Assembly (NCBI RefSeq): GCF_000613405.1
Contig: NZ_BAIX01000007.1
Coordinates: 1-64,000 of the forward strand
Origin: Hoylesella enoeca JCM 12259
Lineage (GTDB): Bacteria; Bacteroidota; Bacteroidia; Bacteroidales; Bacteroidaceae
DNA length: 64,000 nucleotides
Direction: 5' to 3'
Below the pieces are notes generated by a model. That model saw only the letters and a list, made by a program, of their open reading frames with translations, was not told the origin of the DNA and ran no database searches. Shown here piece by piece: positions 1 to 7,833 of this stretch (positions within the stretch are counted from its first letter, which is position 1; each line of letters begins with the position of its first letter). The position numbers and the translations under genes are program-made.

Positions 1-165
1 CAGGTTGAGCGCCTCGTCTTCCTTTCCGATGGCCGCCTCGAGGGGTGCGAGCAGCGGATTGAGTTTTTCGACATTGGCCGTTTTACACATGGCCAGCACG
101 TGGCCGGCAAACTGAAAATGCTCCATGTTTTGGAGATGCGATTTACGAATGTCTTTTAATTCCAT
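1..165 (-). CDS. Hypothetical protein, N-terminal fragment (DUF6261-like)
   Basis: The first 55 residues of a minus-strand gene whose remainder lies before the window. It starts at an ATG (163-165) and reads MELKDIRKSHLQNMEHFQ, then a mixed helical stretch with no signal peptide. The NMEHFQF motif near residue 14 recalls the start of Bacteroidota DUF6261 proteins, which have no known function; that link is from memory and is weak. It lies downstream of the 41-bp palindrome array, which would be part of its upstream region. No domain or catalytic motif can be judged from so short a piece. Confidence 0.6.
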   Translation of the reverse strand, partial: MELKDIRKSHLQNMEHFQFAGHVLAMCKTANVEKLNPLLAPLEAAIGKEDEALNL

Positions 166-238
166 AATTGTTTAACTTAGATGGTTCATCTTTTCAGAAA
201 AGACGTGACTTGTTGCGATACCACTGCCTTTTTTTGAG

Positions 239-584
239 TTTCGCCCCGGGGCGAAAGGTCGCCCGGAACTTTTTCAAAGCTTCGCCCGCGGGCGAAACAC
301 TGTTTTTTCGATTTTGAAGCTTTCGCCCCGCGGGCGAAGCGCTGTTTTTGTCATTTTGAAGCTTTCGCCCGTGGGCGAAACACTGTTTTTATGGTTTTTG
401 CGGTTTCCCAAAGTTGGGAAAGGTTGTTTTCCTCATTTTTTGAGTTTCCCAAAGTTGGGAAGGCCTATTTTTACTCTTTTCTCGTTTTCCCAACATTGGG
501 AAGGCCTGTTTTCGTCGTTTTCGGCCTTTCCCAATGTTGGGACGACTCTATTTTCTCATTTTTGCTCGTTCCATCGAGAGGAAC
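239..584. repeat. Array of nine palindromes with exact 41-bp spacing
   Basis: This stretch between the DUF6261-like gene and the fimbrillin-like gene holds nine short palindromes centred near 247.5, 288.5, 330, 371.5, 412.5, 453.5, 494.5, 535.5 and 576, so each step is 40.5 to 41.5 bp. The first four are of the type TTTCGCCCCGGGGCGAAA, the next four of the type TTTCCCAAAGTTGGGAAA or TTCCCAACATTGGGAA, and the last is a degenerate GTTCC-N7-GGAAC. The linkers are T-rich on the plus strand. Open frames that run through it on the plus strand are repeat artefacts. Confidence 0.92.
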
Positions 585-592
585 AAGCCGAG

Positions 593-2221
593 TTACAGTC
601 CGTTGGGCCGATATTTATCTTCGTCGGTGGTATTGAACATAGGGTGGCCGTTATCTCTCTGATTCCCGGCAGTGATGCCTATACTAATCTCATTGGTATG
701 GAAACCTACTGTATAAAGGTTCATGGGGCTTCCAGGACCAGTAGAACTTGAATAGTAATGGCCATAGTTGCCGACATCGACAAGATATATTCTTGTATTA
801 CCCAATGCAGGAAGGAAGAAATAATCGCCGATGGGCGTGGGAAGACCTGTCGGAAGGGTACGATAAGAAGGCATGAATCCAGATGTTTGCGTTGTATAAT
901 CGATTCCATCGGGAGCCGCGGCTTTGAGTTGTACAATCGTTTTGCCGGTTTTTGCAGCGATAACGCTTTGTTTTCTAATCCACATTCCTTTGGTGTATAA
1001 ATGTCCCATCAGGCACCAAAGCGTGGTGTTGTCATAATGTGGGTCGCCATCTTGTGAAGTATACCAAGCCCATTCGTTTACATTCGGATAGTTTTTGGCG
1101 CTGCGAGTAGCTTGCGCGGGGAAAGTAGCCGTTTCGTTATACCAACGAGGGTCGGCATTGGTCTTGGGATAGTCGTTTTGGTTTTTCTTATCATTCATGT
1201 CGGGTATCACGTTTTCGTAACCATTCCAATAGTTCTGGCCATCGGCCGCATCCCACATGTAATAGATGTTATTGGGATAATTCACTGGATTGATGTTGGC
1301 CGTGAGCGGATAGAGGGTATTGGGAGCGTAGGCAGCCGAGGCGATGGTCTTTTTGACGACGCCTCCTTTTTGGGTTCCGGTGTCGTAGAGGGTGTACTCG
1401 ATGGTGAGCGCGTGGGTGCCCGGCGCAATGACCACGTACATGGCGTTGGTGGCTTGGCTGGTGGCAGCATTATTAAGTGGAAAACCGGGAGCAGGAACGG
1501 TGGTTGCTCCAGTCCAATAGTTGTAAGGGCCGATAGCAGGCGATCCGTCGCCGGGCGTGGTGAGGGTAATCGTGTTGGATGAGCCACTGCCGGTAAGTCC
1601 AGTTTTGGTAAGCGTGTAAGTTCCGGCGATATTGTTGTCGGATGTGATTTTTACTTGCGTGATGTAAGTACTCACCAGTCCATTCGGCGTGCGAGGCAAC
1701 AGGCAGAGATACGAGGCCTTGTGGTCGAGGTCAAATTTGTAGCTGTTGTCCGACTGCTGGTGGGCCGTCGCTACGCCGCAGTCGCCGGCCTCGCCGAGAT
1801 GTTTGGTCGAGTTGGGAGCGGTTTGCGTTTGTGCCGTTGCGATGGTCACTTGGTTGTAGGCCGTGGCATTTACGCCCGGATAATATACGTCTACGGTCGG
1901 CGTGTTGTAAGCCTTCGACATGCGGAAGTTGGCCGTGGCCGACTTGGCTGTGATCTGTGCCGTGCCCGTGGCTCCATCGGCCGTCCAAATCTTGTCGTTC
2001 GGCTCCCAGAAATAGTCGATGGTTGTGCCGCCCGGTAAAGTCACGTCGAGCGATGTACGGGTTTTGACAGCGCTGCCGCCTACGAAGTTTGTGCCTGCGG
2101 TGGTTTCTTGATTGGCGTCTTGCTTGGTGGTCTCTTCGTTAGCGCAAGATGCCGTGAAGAGCACGAGTGCAGCGGCAAATATGGAAGTGATGTTTGTCTT
2201 CATGTTCATGTAATTTTTCAT
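593..2221 (-). CDS. Fimbrillin-like surface lipoprotein
   Basis: A 542-residue exported protein. The N-terminus carries a signal peptide ending in a lipobox (LFTASC), so it should be a lipoprotein, probably displayed on the outer membrane. Residues about 30-310 look like the beta-rich domain of Bacteroidales fimbrillin-family proteins (FimA/Mfa1-like): many Thr, Ser and Gly, with a WEPNDKIW-type start and VDVYYPG. The last 200 residues are rich in Trp and Tyr and include a DYFFLPALG stretch and a YYSSST stretch like those in FISUMP-type C-terminal modules. Three in-frame ATGs (2221, 2209, 2203) are possible; the one at 2203 gives the most typical signal peptide. It is probably transcribed with the small gene just upstream (2241-2462). 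It could be a fimbrial tip or accessory subunit; the ligand is unknown. Confidence 0.7.
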   Translation of the reverse strand: MKNYMNMKTNITSIFAAALVLFTASCANEETTKQDANQETTAGTNFVGGSAVKTRTSLDVTLPGGTTIDYFWEPNDKIWTADGATGTAQITAKSATANFRMSKAYNTPTVDVYYPGVNATAYNQVTIATAQTQTAPNSTKHLGEAGDCGVATAHQQSDNSYKFDLDHKASYLCLLPRTPNGLVSTYITQVKITSDNNIAGTYTLTKTGLTGSGSSNTITLTTPGDGSPAIGPYNYWTGATTVPAPGFPLNNAATSQATNAMYVVIAPGTHALTIEYTLYDTGTQKGGVVKKTIASAAYAPNTLYPLTANINPVNYPNNIYYMWDAADGQNYWNGYENVIPDMNDKKNQNDYPKTNADPRWYNETATFPAQATRSAKNYPNVNEWAWYTSQDGDPHYDNTTLWCLMGHLYTKGMWIRKQSVIAAKTGKTIVQLKAAAPDGIDYTTQTSGFMPSYRTLPTGLPTPIGDYFFLPALGNTRIYLVDVGNYGHYYSSSTGPGSPMNLYTVGFHTNEISIGITAGNQRDNGHPMFNTTDEDKYRPNGL

Positions 2222-2240
2222 TTTGTGTTGTGTTACTCAA

Positions 2241-2462
2241 TTAATCCCAAAGGTTCTCCTCGCTCGTGGAAGAGGGGCTTTCGTCCTCGTCTTCCTCATC
2301 AAACCATCCTTGTTTGGCGTCACCTCCACCGCCACCCACGTGGCCTTGGTTGTGTCCGCCGCCGAACTTGGAACCGCTCGCCAACAAAGCTTCTGTGTCG
2401 ACTGGGTTGATGGTCACTGCGGGCTTCGCGTAAACCCTGCTCTCTAATTGTTTTTGTTTCAT
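2241..2462 (-). CDS. Small Gly/Asp-rich protein upstream of the fimbrillin-like gene
   Basis: A 73-residue protein from the ATG at 2462 (MKQKQLESRVYAKPAVTINP). A longer frame from 2519 exists, but the downstream ATG gives a start of the kind seen in short Prevotella proteins that precede surface lipoprotein genes. It has no signal peptide or membrane segment. The middle is a glycine run (GGGHNQGHVGGGGG) and the C-terminal third is acidic (DEEDEDES). It ends 19 bp before the lipoprotein start, so the two are probably co-transcribed. I do not know a function. Composition suggests a disordered peptide, and translation is supported only by position and the good start context. Confidence 0.6.
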   Translation of the reverse strand: MKQKQLESRVYAKPAVTINPVDTEALLASGSKFGGGHNQGHVGGGGGDAKQGWFDEEDEDESPSSTSEENLWD

Positions 2463-2586
2463 AATCGCTATGTTTTGAGTGAATAATTCGTGAAAAATTC
2501 CCCCTTGCGTGGTTGACAAAAGGGCATGAAAAAGCGAACAAAGGGAACTCCGAGAAGCCCTTTGTTTATTGGTGTTTAGCTCACGT

Positions 2587-2604
2587 CTTACGCGCGCGCG
2601 TAAG
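2587..2604. other. 18-bp perfect palindrome with alternating CG core
   Basis: CTTACGCGCGCGCGTAAG, a perfect palindrome with a (CG)5 core, in the leader between the promoter and the first gene of the fimbrillin-like pair. A short TG run lies at 2638-2650. It could be a hairpin in the leader RNA or a protein-binding site. Confidence 0.75.
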
Positions 2605-2670
2605 ATAAAGCTGTGAAAGTGTCTATGCCAGGTAAGATGTGTGTGTGTGTTAAGACTTTTTCCGAGATAT

Positions 2671-2740
2671 GCAAATATAAACCGTTAAAAGATGCAAGAG
2701 AATCGGAGTTCTTTTGCATCGCGCTGCTGGTTATATTTGC
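2671..2740. promoter_or_regulatory. Symmetric promoter region with two opposed TATATTTG boxes
   Basis: The minus-strand -7 box TATATTTG (2672-2679) can drive the fimbrillin-like pair. A mirror-image box lies on the plus strand (2732-2739). The ten-base arms GCAAATATAA (2671-2680) and TTATATTTGC (2731-2740), and the inner arms GATGCAA (2691-2697) and TTGCATC (2714-2720), share one centre at 2705.5. The TTG to -7 spacing is about 15, shorter than the usual 19-20. The rest of the 2463-2853 gap shows no gene. Confidence 0.6.
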
Positions 2741-2853
2741 TTGTTTTGTCATCTCTTTCATTGTTCAGCCCCCCAACCCCCTAACTTAGGGGGCGGAAAC
2801 TGGGGGCAAAGATAGGTAATTAATCTTAAACAGACAAGGAAAAGGTAAAAAAG

Positions 2854-3774
2854 TTAGTTTTCTGTCGGCGCTGCAACGGGTTGGGGTTGGGGTTTGACAG
2901 ACTTCTTGCTGCGTTTGAATTTGTCGAAGCCCAGGCCGTAAACGCCGATCACGGCACTCTGAGACACAAACGCACCGGGATCGATATCGTCGATCAGTGA
3001 GAATATTTTGGACGATTCGCTCTGTCGGGCCAACACGAAAAGCATGCGCACTTCGCGACCGGAATACACGCCTTGGCCGTTGAGAATCGTACAACCGCGG
3101 TCGGCTGTGGTGTTGATGGCGCGCGAAATCTCCTTGTATTTGTTGGAAATGATAAAGAATTGCACCGATCTCCGCAGTCGGTTAACCACGTGATCCACGC
3201 AGATGGACGAGAGGATCAGTACGACATAACCATAAATCACCTGATTCCAGTCTTTCAAGACCAGGTAACTCGATGTGACGATCACGATGTCGCAGAGCAG
3301 GATTCCTGTTCCCAGAGAGATGTCATGATACTTGTTGATCATCGCCGCAACGACATCCGAGCCGCCCGTGCTACCATTGCCGGACAGTCCCAGACCTACA
3401 CCCACACCGAGAAAACAACCTCCGATGACGGTCGACATAAACGGTTGGTCGGTGAGCAACCCCGTCCCGCCCATGAGATTTTGTAACACCGACGTAGACA
3501 GCGTGAATGTCAGCACAGCCCAAATGGTCTTGATGCAGAAGCGCCAACCCAATATTTTTAACGCGACTCCCAATAAAATCAAGTTGATGACCAAGTAAGA
3601 GAGCGTCACGGGAATACCCAATCCCCAATAGAGTACGGATGAGATGCCGGGCAATCCGCCCAGCGTGATGTGATTGGGAAGCAGAAACAGCACCCAGCCT
3701 GCACTTCCGATGAACATTGCCAAAGCAATGAGCAAATAGTCATAAAGCTCACCCAATTGTTTCTTTCGTGTCAT
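2854..3774 (-). CDS. YitT family membrane protein (DUF2179)
   Basis: A 306-residue integral membrane protein of the YitT family. Five to six hydrophobic segments fill residues about 12-200, with the family's Gly-rich loops (PNHITLGGLPGISS near residue 33 and GLGLSGNGSTGGSDV near residue 128). The last 100 residues are a soluble domain of the DUF2179 type (TILNGQGVYSGREVRMLF). The length is typical. YitT proteins are predicted transporters of unknown substrate in the inner membrane. The tail after residue 290 is basic and proline-rich. It is a single gene with its own promoter at 3888-3918 and lies divergent from the alpha-galactosidase gene. Confidence 0.88.
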   Translation of the reverse strand: MTRKKQLGELYDYLLIALAMFIGSAGWVLFLLPNHITLGGLPGISSVLYWGLGIPVTLSYLVINLILLGVALKILGWRFCIKTIWAVLTFTLSTSVLQNLMGGTGLLTDQPFMSTVIGGCFLGVGVGLGLSGNGSTGGSDVVAAMINKYHDISLGTGILLCDIVIVTSSYLVLKDWNQVIYGYVVLILSSICVDHVVNRLRRSVQFFIISNKYKEISRAINTTADRGCTILNGQGVYSGREVRMLFVLARQSESSKIFSLIDDIDPGAFVSQSAVIGVYGLGFDKFKRSKKSVKPQPQPVAAPTEN

Positions 3775-3887
3775 AACGTATTTTCTTTAAGTCGCGTTCT
3801 GCTGCTGCGCCATGTCTTCCCGTCCGGTTCTTTATCGTTTCTCGGGGCTGCACAACAGCTTTCTGGCCTCGTTAATAATTCCGGTTG

Positions 3888-3918
3888 CAAATATACGAAA
3901 TTACTTTTTTACTACAAA
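3888..3918 (-). promoter_or_regulatory. Promoter of the yitT-like gene
   Basis: On the minus strand, TTTG (complement of 3915-3918), a 19-base spacer and TATATTTG (complement of 3888-3895). This is an exact match to the Bacteroidota consensus. It leaves a leader of roughly 105 nt. Confidence 0.8.
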
Positions 3919-4017
3919 GCATCGTGTTGGCAATTTCTATCCAGGTGTTTTCGTCTCATTCCGATACGATTTGATTACAAGTAACGGTAGATCAAACAAA
4001 TTTCCACCGGATAATCG

Positions 4018-4025
4018 TATCTTTG
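4018..4025 (+). promoter_or_regulatory. -7 box (TATCTTTG) of the alpha-galactosidase/sulfatase pair
   Basis: TATCTTTG fits TAnnTTTG; no clear -33 TTTG is seen at the expected distance. Because the box covers the possible TTG start at 4023, that start cannot be used, and the ATG at 4065 is favoured. Confidence 0.6.
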
Positions 4026-4064
4026 CAAACAAAACATCTCAATTCATTTAATAGACAATTGCTA

Positions 4065-5840
4065 ATGAGACACCACCGACTTCTCACCGTCTGGCTCACG
4101 TGTTTGACGGGACTGATTTCAATCCAGGCACAACGTGTTTTTAAATTGGCCGACTATGGAGTGAGACCCAATCAAAAAACGGATGTGAGTCAGAAAGTGT
4201 ACCGCGCACTTGCAGACATCCGGCAAAAGACATCGCCCGGCGACAGTATCATTCTACGTTTCGAAGCCGGCGAATATCATTTCCATGCGCGAAAAGCCGC
4301 TGCAAAAACTTATTTTATCTCGAATCATGATCAAGTGAAGACACATCGCGTGGGATTAGTCATAGAAAATATGGCACACGTTTGCATCGACGGAGGCGGT
4401 GCGCGATTCATATTCCATGGTCGGATGCTACCTGTCGCCCTGGTCAATTCACACCGTTGCTCGCTCAATAATTTCAGTATCGATTTCGAAAATCCGTGGA
4501 TCGCGCAGATCAAAGTACTGAAAAACGAAGGCGCAGACGGCATTACATTCCGCATTTCGCCGCAGGTGAAATACCGGATCAACGCCGGCGAACTCGAAAC
4601 TTACGGCGAAGGATGGACGCAACGACTGCTGATGGGTATGGCTTTCGATCCCCAAAGCCGACATCCGATCTATCATACAAGCGACATCTCATTCTCTTCA
4701 AAAGACATTCGGGTCATGAGTCGGAATGTCTTTCACGCTCCCCATTTCATTCACGAAGCACTTATTCCGGGCACCATCGTGGCTCTTCGCTCATGGGAAA
4801 GACCTTCGCCGGGCATCTTTCTCAGTGGAAACACGCACACGGAAATACATCATGTCAAGGTGCATTATGCACAAGGAATGGGGCTTTTGGCACAACGCTG
4901 CGACGGAATCGTGCTCGACAACTTCGGTGTTTGCCTGAAAGGTGATGATGATCCGCGCTATTTCACCACGCAAGCCGACGCCACTCACTTTTCGCAATGT
5001 CGCGGGCGGATCGACTCCCATGGTGGTATCTACGAGGGAATGATGGACGATGCCATCAACGTTCACGGTATTTATCTGAAAGTGATGCAGCAAACGGATC
5101 GCCGAACTGTCATTGCCCGCTACATGCATCACCAAGCCTGGGGATTCAATTGGGGCCAAGTCGGCGACAGCATACAGTTGATTGCTGCGAAAACAATGGA
5201 TGTGATCGGCCGCAACACGATCGAAAGGATCGAACCAACAGATGCTGTCGACGGCATAGGAATGAAAGAGTTTCGCATTGTTTTCAGAGACTCGCTGCCA
5301 TCATATAATCTCAACGCGAGCGAAATAGGACTCGAAAACCTTACGTGGACACCCGAAGTGCATTTTTATGACAATCTCATTCGCAACAATCGAGCGCGTG
5401 GAGCTTTGTTCAGTTCACCTCGGAAAACCATCGTCGAACATAACCTCTTCGACCACACAGCTGGTTCAGGCATCCTGCTTTGCGGCGACTGCAACGGCTG
5501 GTATGAATCGGGAGCATGCCGAGATATCACGATCCGCGACAACATTTTCATCAACAACCTCACCAGTCTCTATCAATTCACCAATGCGATCATCTCCATT
5601 TTCCCTGTCATTCCCGATCTCGCGCATCAGCAAAGCTATTATCACGGCGGCCGAAGTCGTGCTATCCGTATCGAACACAACGTTTTCCGAACTTTCGACT
5701 CACCCATTCTCTACGCCCGATCTGTTGACGGATTGCTGTTCAAAAACAACATCATCGAGCCTAATAAAGACTTTCTGCCGTTGCTTCCTGGCAAAAGTCG
5801 TTTTGTGTTGGAGCATGTCACACGAGCCGAAATAGAATGA
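4065..5840 (+). CDS. Exo-alpha-1,3-galactosidase, glycoside hydrolase family 110
   Basis: A 591-residue secreted enzyme with an N-terminal signal peptide (MRHHRLLTVWLTCLTGLISI, cut near AQA). The body has the right-handed beta-helix pattern of GH110: repeated short strands such as IHHVKVHY, IVLDNFGV, TIVEHNLF and ITIRDNIF. The motif GMMDDAINVHG places a pair of aspartates at residues 328-329, matching the acidic pair known to be catalytic in GH110. Family members remove terminal alpha-1,3-linked galactose, for example from blood-group B or linear B glycans, and some act on marine galactans. Its stop overlaps the first possible ATG of the sulfatase gene, so the two are co-transcribed and probably act on the same glycan. 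No SusC/SusD pair or regulator lies nearby. Confidence 0.88.
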   Translation: MRHHRLLTVWLTCLTGLISIQAQRVFKLADYGVRPNQKTDVSQKVYRALADIRQKTSPGDSIILRFEAGEYHFHARKAAAKTYFISNHDQVKTHRVGLVIENMAHVCIDGGGARFIFHGRMLPVALVNSHRCSLNNFSIDFENPWIAQIKVLKNEGADGITFRISPQVKYRINAGELETYGEGWTQRLLMGMAFDPQSRHPIYHTSDISFSSKDIRVMSRNVFHAPHFIHEALIPGTIVALRSWERPSPGIFLSGNTHTEIHHVKVHYAQGMGLLAQRCDGIVLDNFGVCLKGDDDPRYFTTQADATHFSQCRGRIDSHGGIYEGMMDDAINVHGIYLKVMQQTDRRTVIARYMHHQAWGFNWGQVGDSIQLIAAKTMDVIGRNTIERIEPTDAVDGIGMKEFRIVFRDSLPSYNLNASEIGLENLTWTPEVHFYDNLIRNNRARGALFSSPRKTIVEHNLFDHTAGSGILLCGDCNGWYESGACRDITIRDNIFINNLTSLYQFTNAIISIFPVIPDLAHQQSYYHGGRSRAIRIEHNVFRTFDSPILYARSVDGLLFKNNIIEPNKDFLPLLPGKSRFVLEHVTRAEIE

Positions 5841-5872
5841 ATCGCACAACAATCAATCATCAACAAACGACA

Positions 5873-7438
5873 ATGAACAACAACAAACTCTTGACAACGG
5901 CGCTTCTCATGCCGGCATTAGCCCCGACACTCACCGCCGAAGCTAAACAAATCAAAAACACCAAAACCGTAACAGACGACCGACCCAATGTGATCATTAT
6001 CCTCGCCGACGATTTAGGTTATGGCGATCTGGCGTGTTACGGCGCCCGAAACGTGCAGACTCCCCATGTGGACAGACTTGCCCGGCGCGGCATTCGATTC
6101 ACTGCTGGGCACGCAGTGGCCGCTATCAGCACACCGTCTCGCTATTCCCTGCTCACAGGTGAATATGCTTGGCGCCGCCCCGACACCGATATTGCTCCGG
6201 GAAATGCTGCTATGATCATCCGCCCCAGCCAATTCACCATGGCCGATATGTTTCAAAACGCAGGCTATGCCACATGTGCCATCGGCAAATGGCACCTCGG
6301 ATTGGGCGACAAAGAGGGCGAACAAGACTGGAATGCACCGCTTCCGCAAGCGCTCGGCGACATCGGATTCGATTACCATTACATCATGGCGGCCACAGCA
6401 GACCGCGTTCCTTGCGTGTTCATCGAAAACGGACGCGTGGCCAATTACGATCCTTCCGCACCCATCGAAGTGAGTTATCACCGCAATTTCAAGGGCGAAC
6501 CCACAGGGCGTTCTAATCCTGAATTGCTTTACAATCAGCGTTCGAGTCACGGCCACGACATGTCGATCGTCAACGGGATCGGCCGCATCGGTTATATGAA
6601 AGGCGGCGGACGAGCTTTGTGGAAGGATGAAAACATCGCCGACTCCATCGTTGCACATGCCGTGGGATTCATCAAGCGCCATCGAGATCGGCCGTTTTTC
6701 ATGTATCTTGCCACTAACGACGTGCATGTGCCTCGCTTCCCCCACAATCGTTTCCGCGGGCATAACGCAATGGGACTCAGAGGAGATGCTATCGTGCAAT
6801 TTGATTGGACGGTGGGACAAATCACACAAACCTTGGATCGGTTGGGATTGACCGATAACACGCTTATCATTCTCACGAGCGACAACGGACCTGTGGTGGA
6901 CGACGGTTATGCCGATCGCGCCGAAGAACTATTGAATGGTCACAAGCCCGCCGGTCCTTTCCGCGGCAACAAATACAGTGCATTTGAGGGCGGAACGGCC
7001 ATTCCCCTCATCGTGAGTTGGCCTCGCCGAGTGGCACAGGGACAGCAATCGGGTGCCTTGGTCAGCCAAATCGACTTGATGGCCTCGCTCGGCCGACTGG
7101 TCAAAGCTGTGTTTCCGAAAGGCAGTGCACCCGATAGTCGCGACTGTCTCGGCACTTTTCTCGGTGAAAACAAGACCAACCGACCTTTCGTAATCGAGCA
7201 ATCCAACACCCGCGTATTGTCTGTCCGCACTCCGCAATGGAAATACATCGAACCCAACGACGGCCCGAAAATGATTCCATGGGGTCCGAAAATCGAAACG
7301 GGTAACCTCGCCACACCGCAACTCTATGATATGACGGCATCGCCTTTTGAACAAACCAACGTTGCCGAGAGCCATCCCCGAGTGGTCTTCGAACTGCAAA
7401 ACATACTGCGAAGAGCACGCGAGGGAAAGGGGAAGTGA
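5873..7438 (+). CDS. Sulfatase, serine-type active site
   Basis: About 521 residues from the ATG at 5873, which starts a normal signal peptide (MNNNKLLTTALLMPALAPTL). An ATG at 5837 overlapping the previous stop is the alternative. It is an alkaline-phosphatase-fold sulfatase: the metal-binding ADD (D46, D47) in LADDLGYGD, the modification motif S-T-P-S-R at 86-90, GKWHLG further on and TSDNGP in the second half. The residue to be turned into formylglycine is Ser, so maturation would need an anaerobic radical-SAM maturase (anSME), encoded elsewhere. Being co-transcribed with a GH110 galactosidase suggests it desulfates a galactose-capped host or algal glycan in the periplasm. The exact S1 subfamily and the sulfate position cannot be told. 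Confidence 0.88.
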   Translation: MNNNKLLTTALLMPALAPTLTAEAKQIKNTKTVTDDRPNVIIILADDLGYGDLACYGARNVQTPHVDRLARRGIRFTAGHAVAAISTPSRYSLLTGEYAWRRPDTDIAPGNAAMIIRPSQFTMADMFQNAGYATCAIGKWHLGLGDKEGEQDWNAPLPQALGDIGFDYHYIMAATADRVPCVFIENGRVANYDPSAPIEVSYHRNFKGEPTGRSNPELLYNQRSSHGHDMSIVNGIGRIGYMKGGGRALWKDENIADSIVAHAVGFIKRHRDRPFFMYLATNDVHVPRFPHNRFRGHNAMGLRGDAIVQFDWTVGQITQTLDRLGLTDNTLIILTSDNGPVVDDGYADRAEELLNGHKPAGPFRGNKYSAFEGGTAIPLIVSWPRRVAQGQQSGALVSQIDLMASLGRLVKAVFPKGSAPDSRDCLGTFLGENKTNRPFVIEQSNTRVLSVRTPQWKYIEPNDGPKMIPWGPKIETGNLATPQLYDMTASPFEQTNVAESHPRVVFELQNILRRAREGKGK

Positions 7439-7673
7439 TTCACCAGGCGTGAGTCATCAGGCATGATATGCGTGTAAAGTTGATCGGTTTTGTATGACAA
7501 AATCAGCTGTTTATGGGTCGGGAAGATTCGCAGTCCATCGGCCGTGTCCACCACTTTTACTCCATGCAACATCTCTTGAAGATTAGCTTCTCGTTCGGTT
7601 TGTGTCGCAATCGGCATCAGTAGCACAACCGACACGTATAAACACCATCGCAATAAAGCATCAAACGCACGAT

Positions 7674-7742
7674 AAATAATGGTTAGACGTTGTGTGTTTA
7701 ACCATTATTTGTCATGCGTCTAACGATCAGCTGACTTGTTAT
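7674..7742. repeat. 22-bp phased repeat array 1, with a 12-bp inverted repeat
   Basis: Units start at 7677 (TAATGGTTAG), 7699 (TAACCATTAT) and 7721 (TAACGATCAG), 22 bp apart. AAATAATGGTTA (7674-7685) and TAACCATTATTT (7699-7710) are perfect inverted arms with a 13-base loop. This array and the terminator at 7776-7815 are all I see in the gap 7439-7833. Confidence 0.8.
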
Positions 7743-7775
7743 TCATATATAACGACACATGAATGACATATATAG

Positions 7776-7815
7776 AAAAATCCCTCCACGTTCCTTTCGG
7801 AAGACGTGGAGGGAT
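7776..7815 (-). terminator. Intrinsic terminator of secDF
   Basis: Read on the minus strand, ATCCCTCCACGT (complement of 7804-7815), a 12-base loop and ACGTGGAGGGAT (complement of 7780-7791), then a run of T. The stem is 12 bp and perfect. It starts 18 bp after the secDF stop. Confidence 0.92.
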
Positions 7816-7833
7816 GAAATATCGTCTTTTCGA

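Noticed and set aside
314..751. Plus-strand open frames through the 41-bp palindrome array (also 391-636).
   Set aside because: They translate the repeat into FPKVGK-like strings with changing frame. Composition is that of the repeat, and the end runs antisense into the fimbrillin-like gene.
2671..2740. An invertible (phase-variable) promoter.
   Set aside because: The arms are only 10 bases and the promoter boxes are in the arms, so flipping would leave the promoter unchanged. No recombinase is near.
7324..7653. A minus-strand frame of 109 residues after the sulfatase gene, with a hydrophobic start.
   Set aside because: It starts at TTG, its last third is antisense to the sulfatase and no promoter is seen. 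It could be a gene remnant, but there is no firm support.
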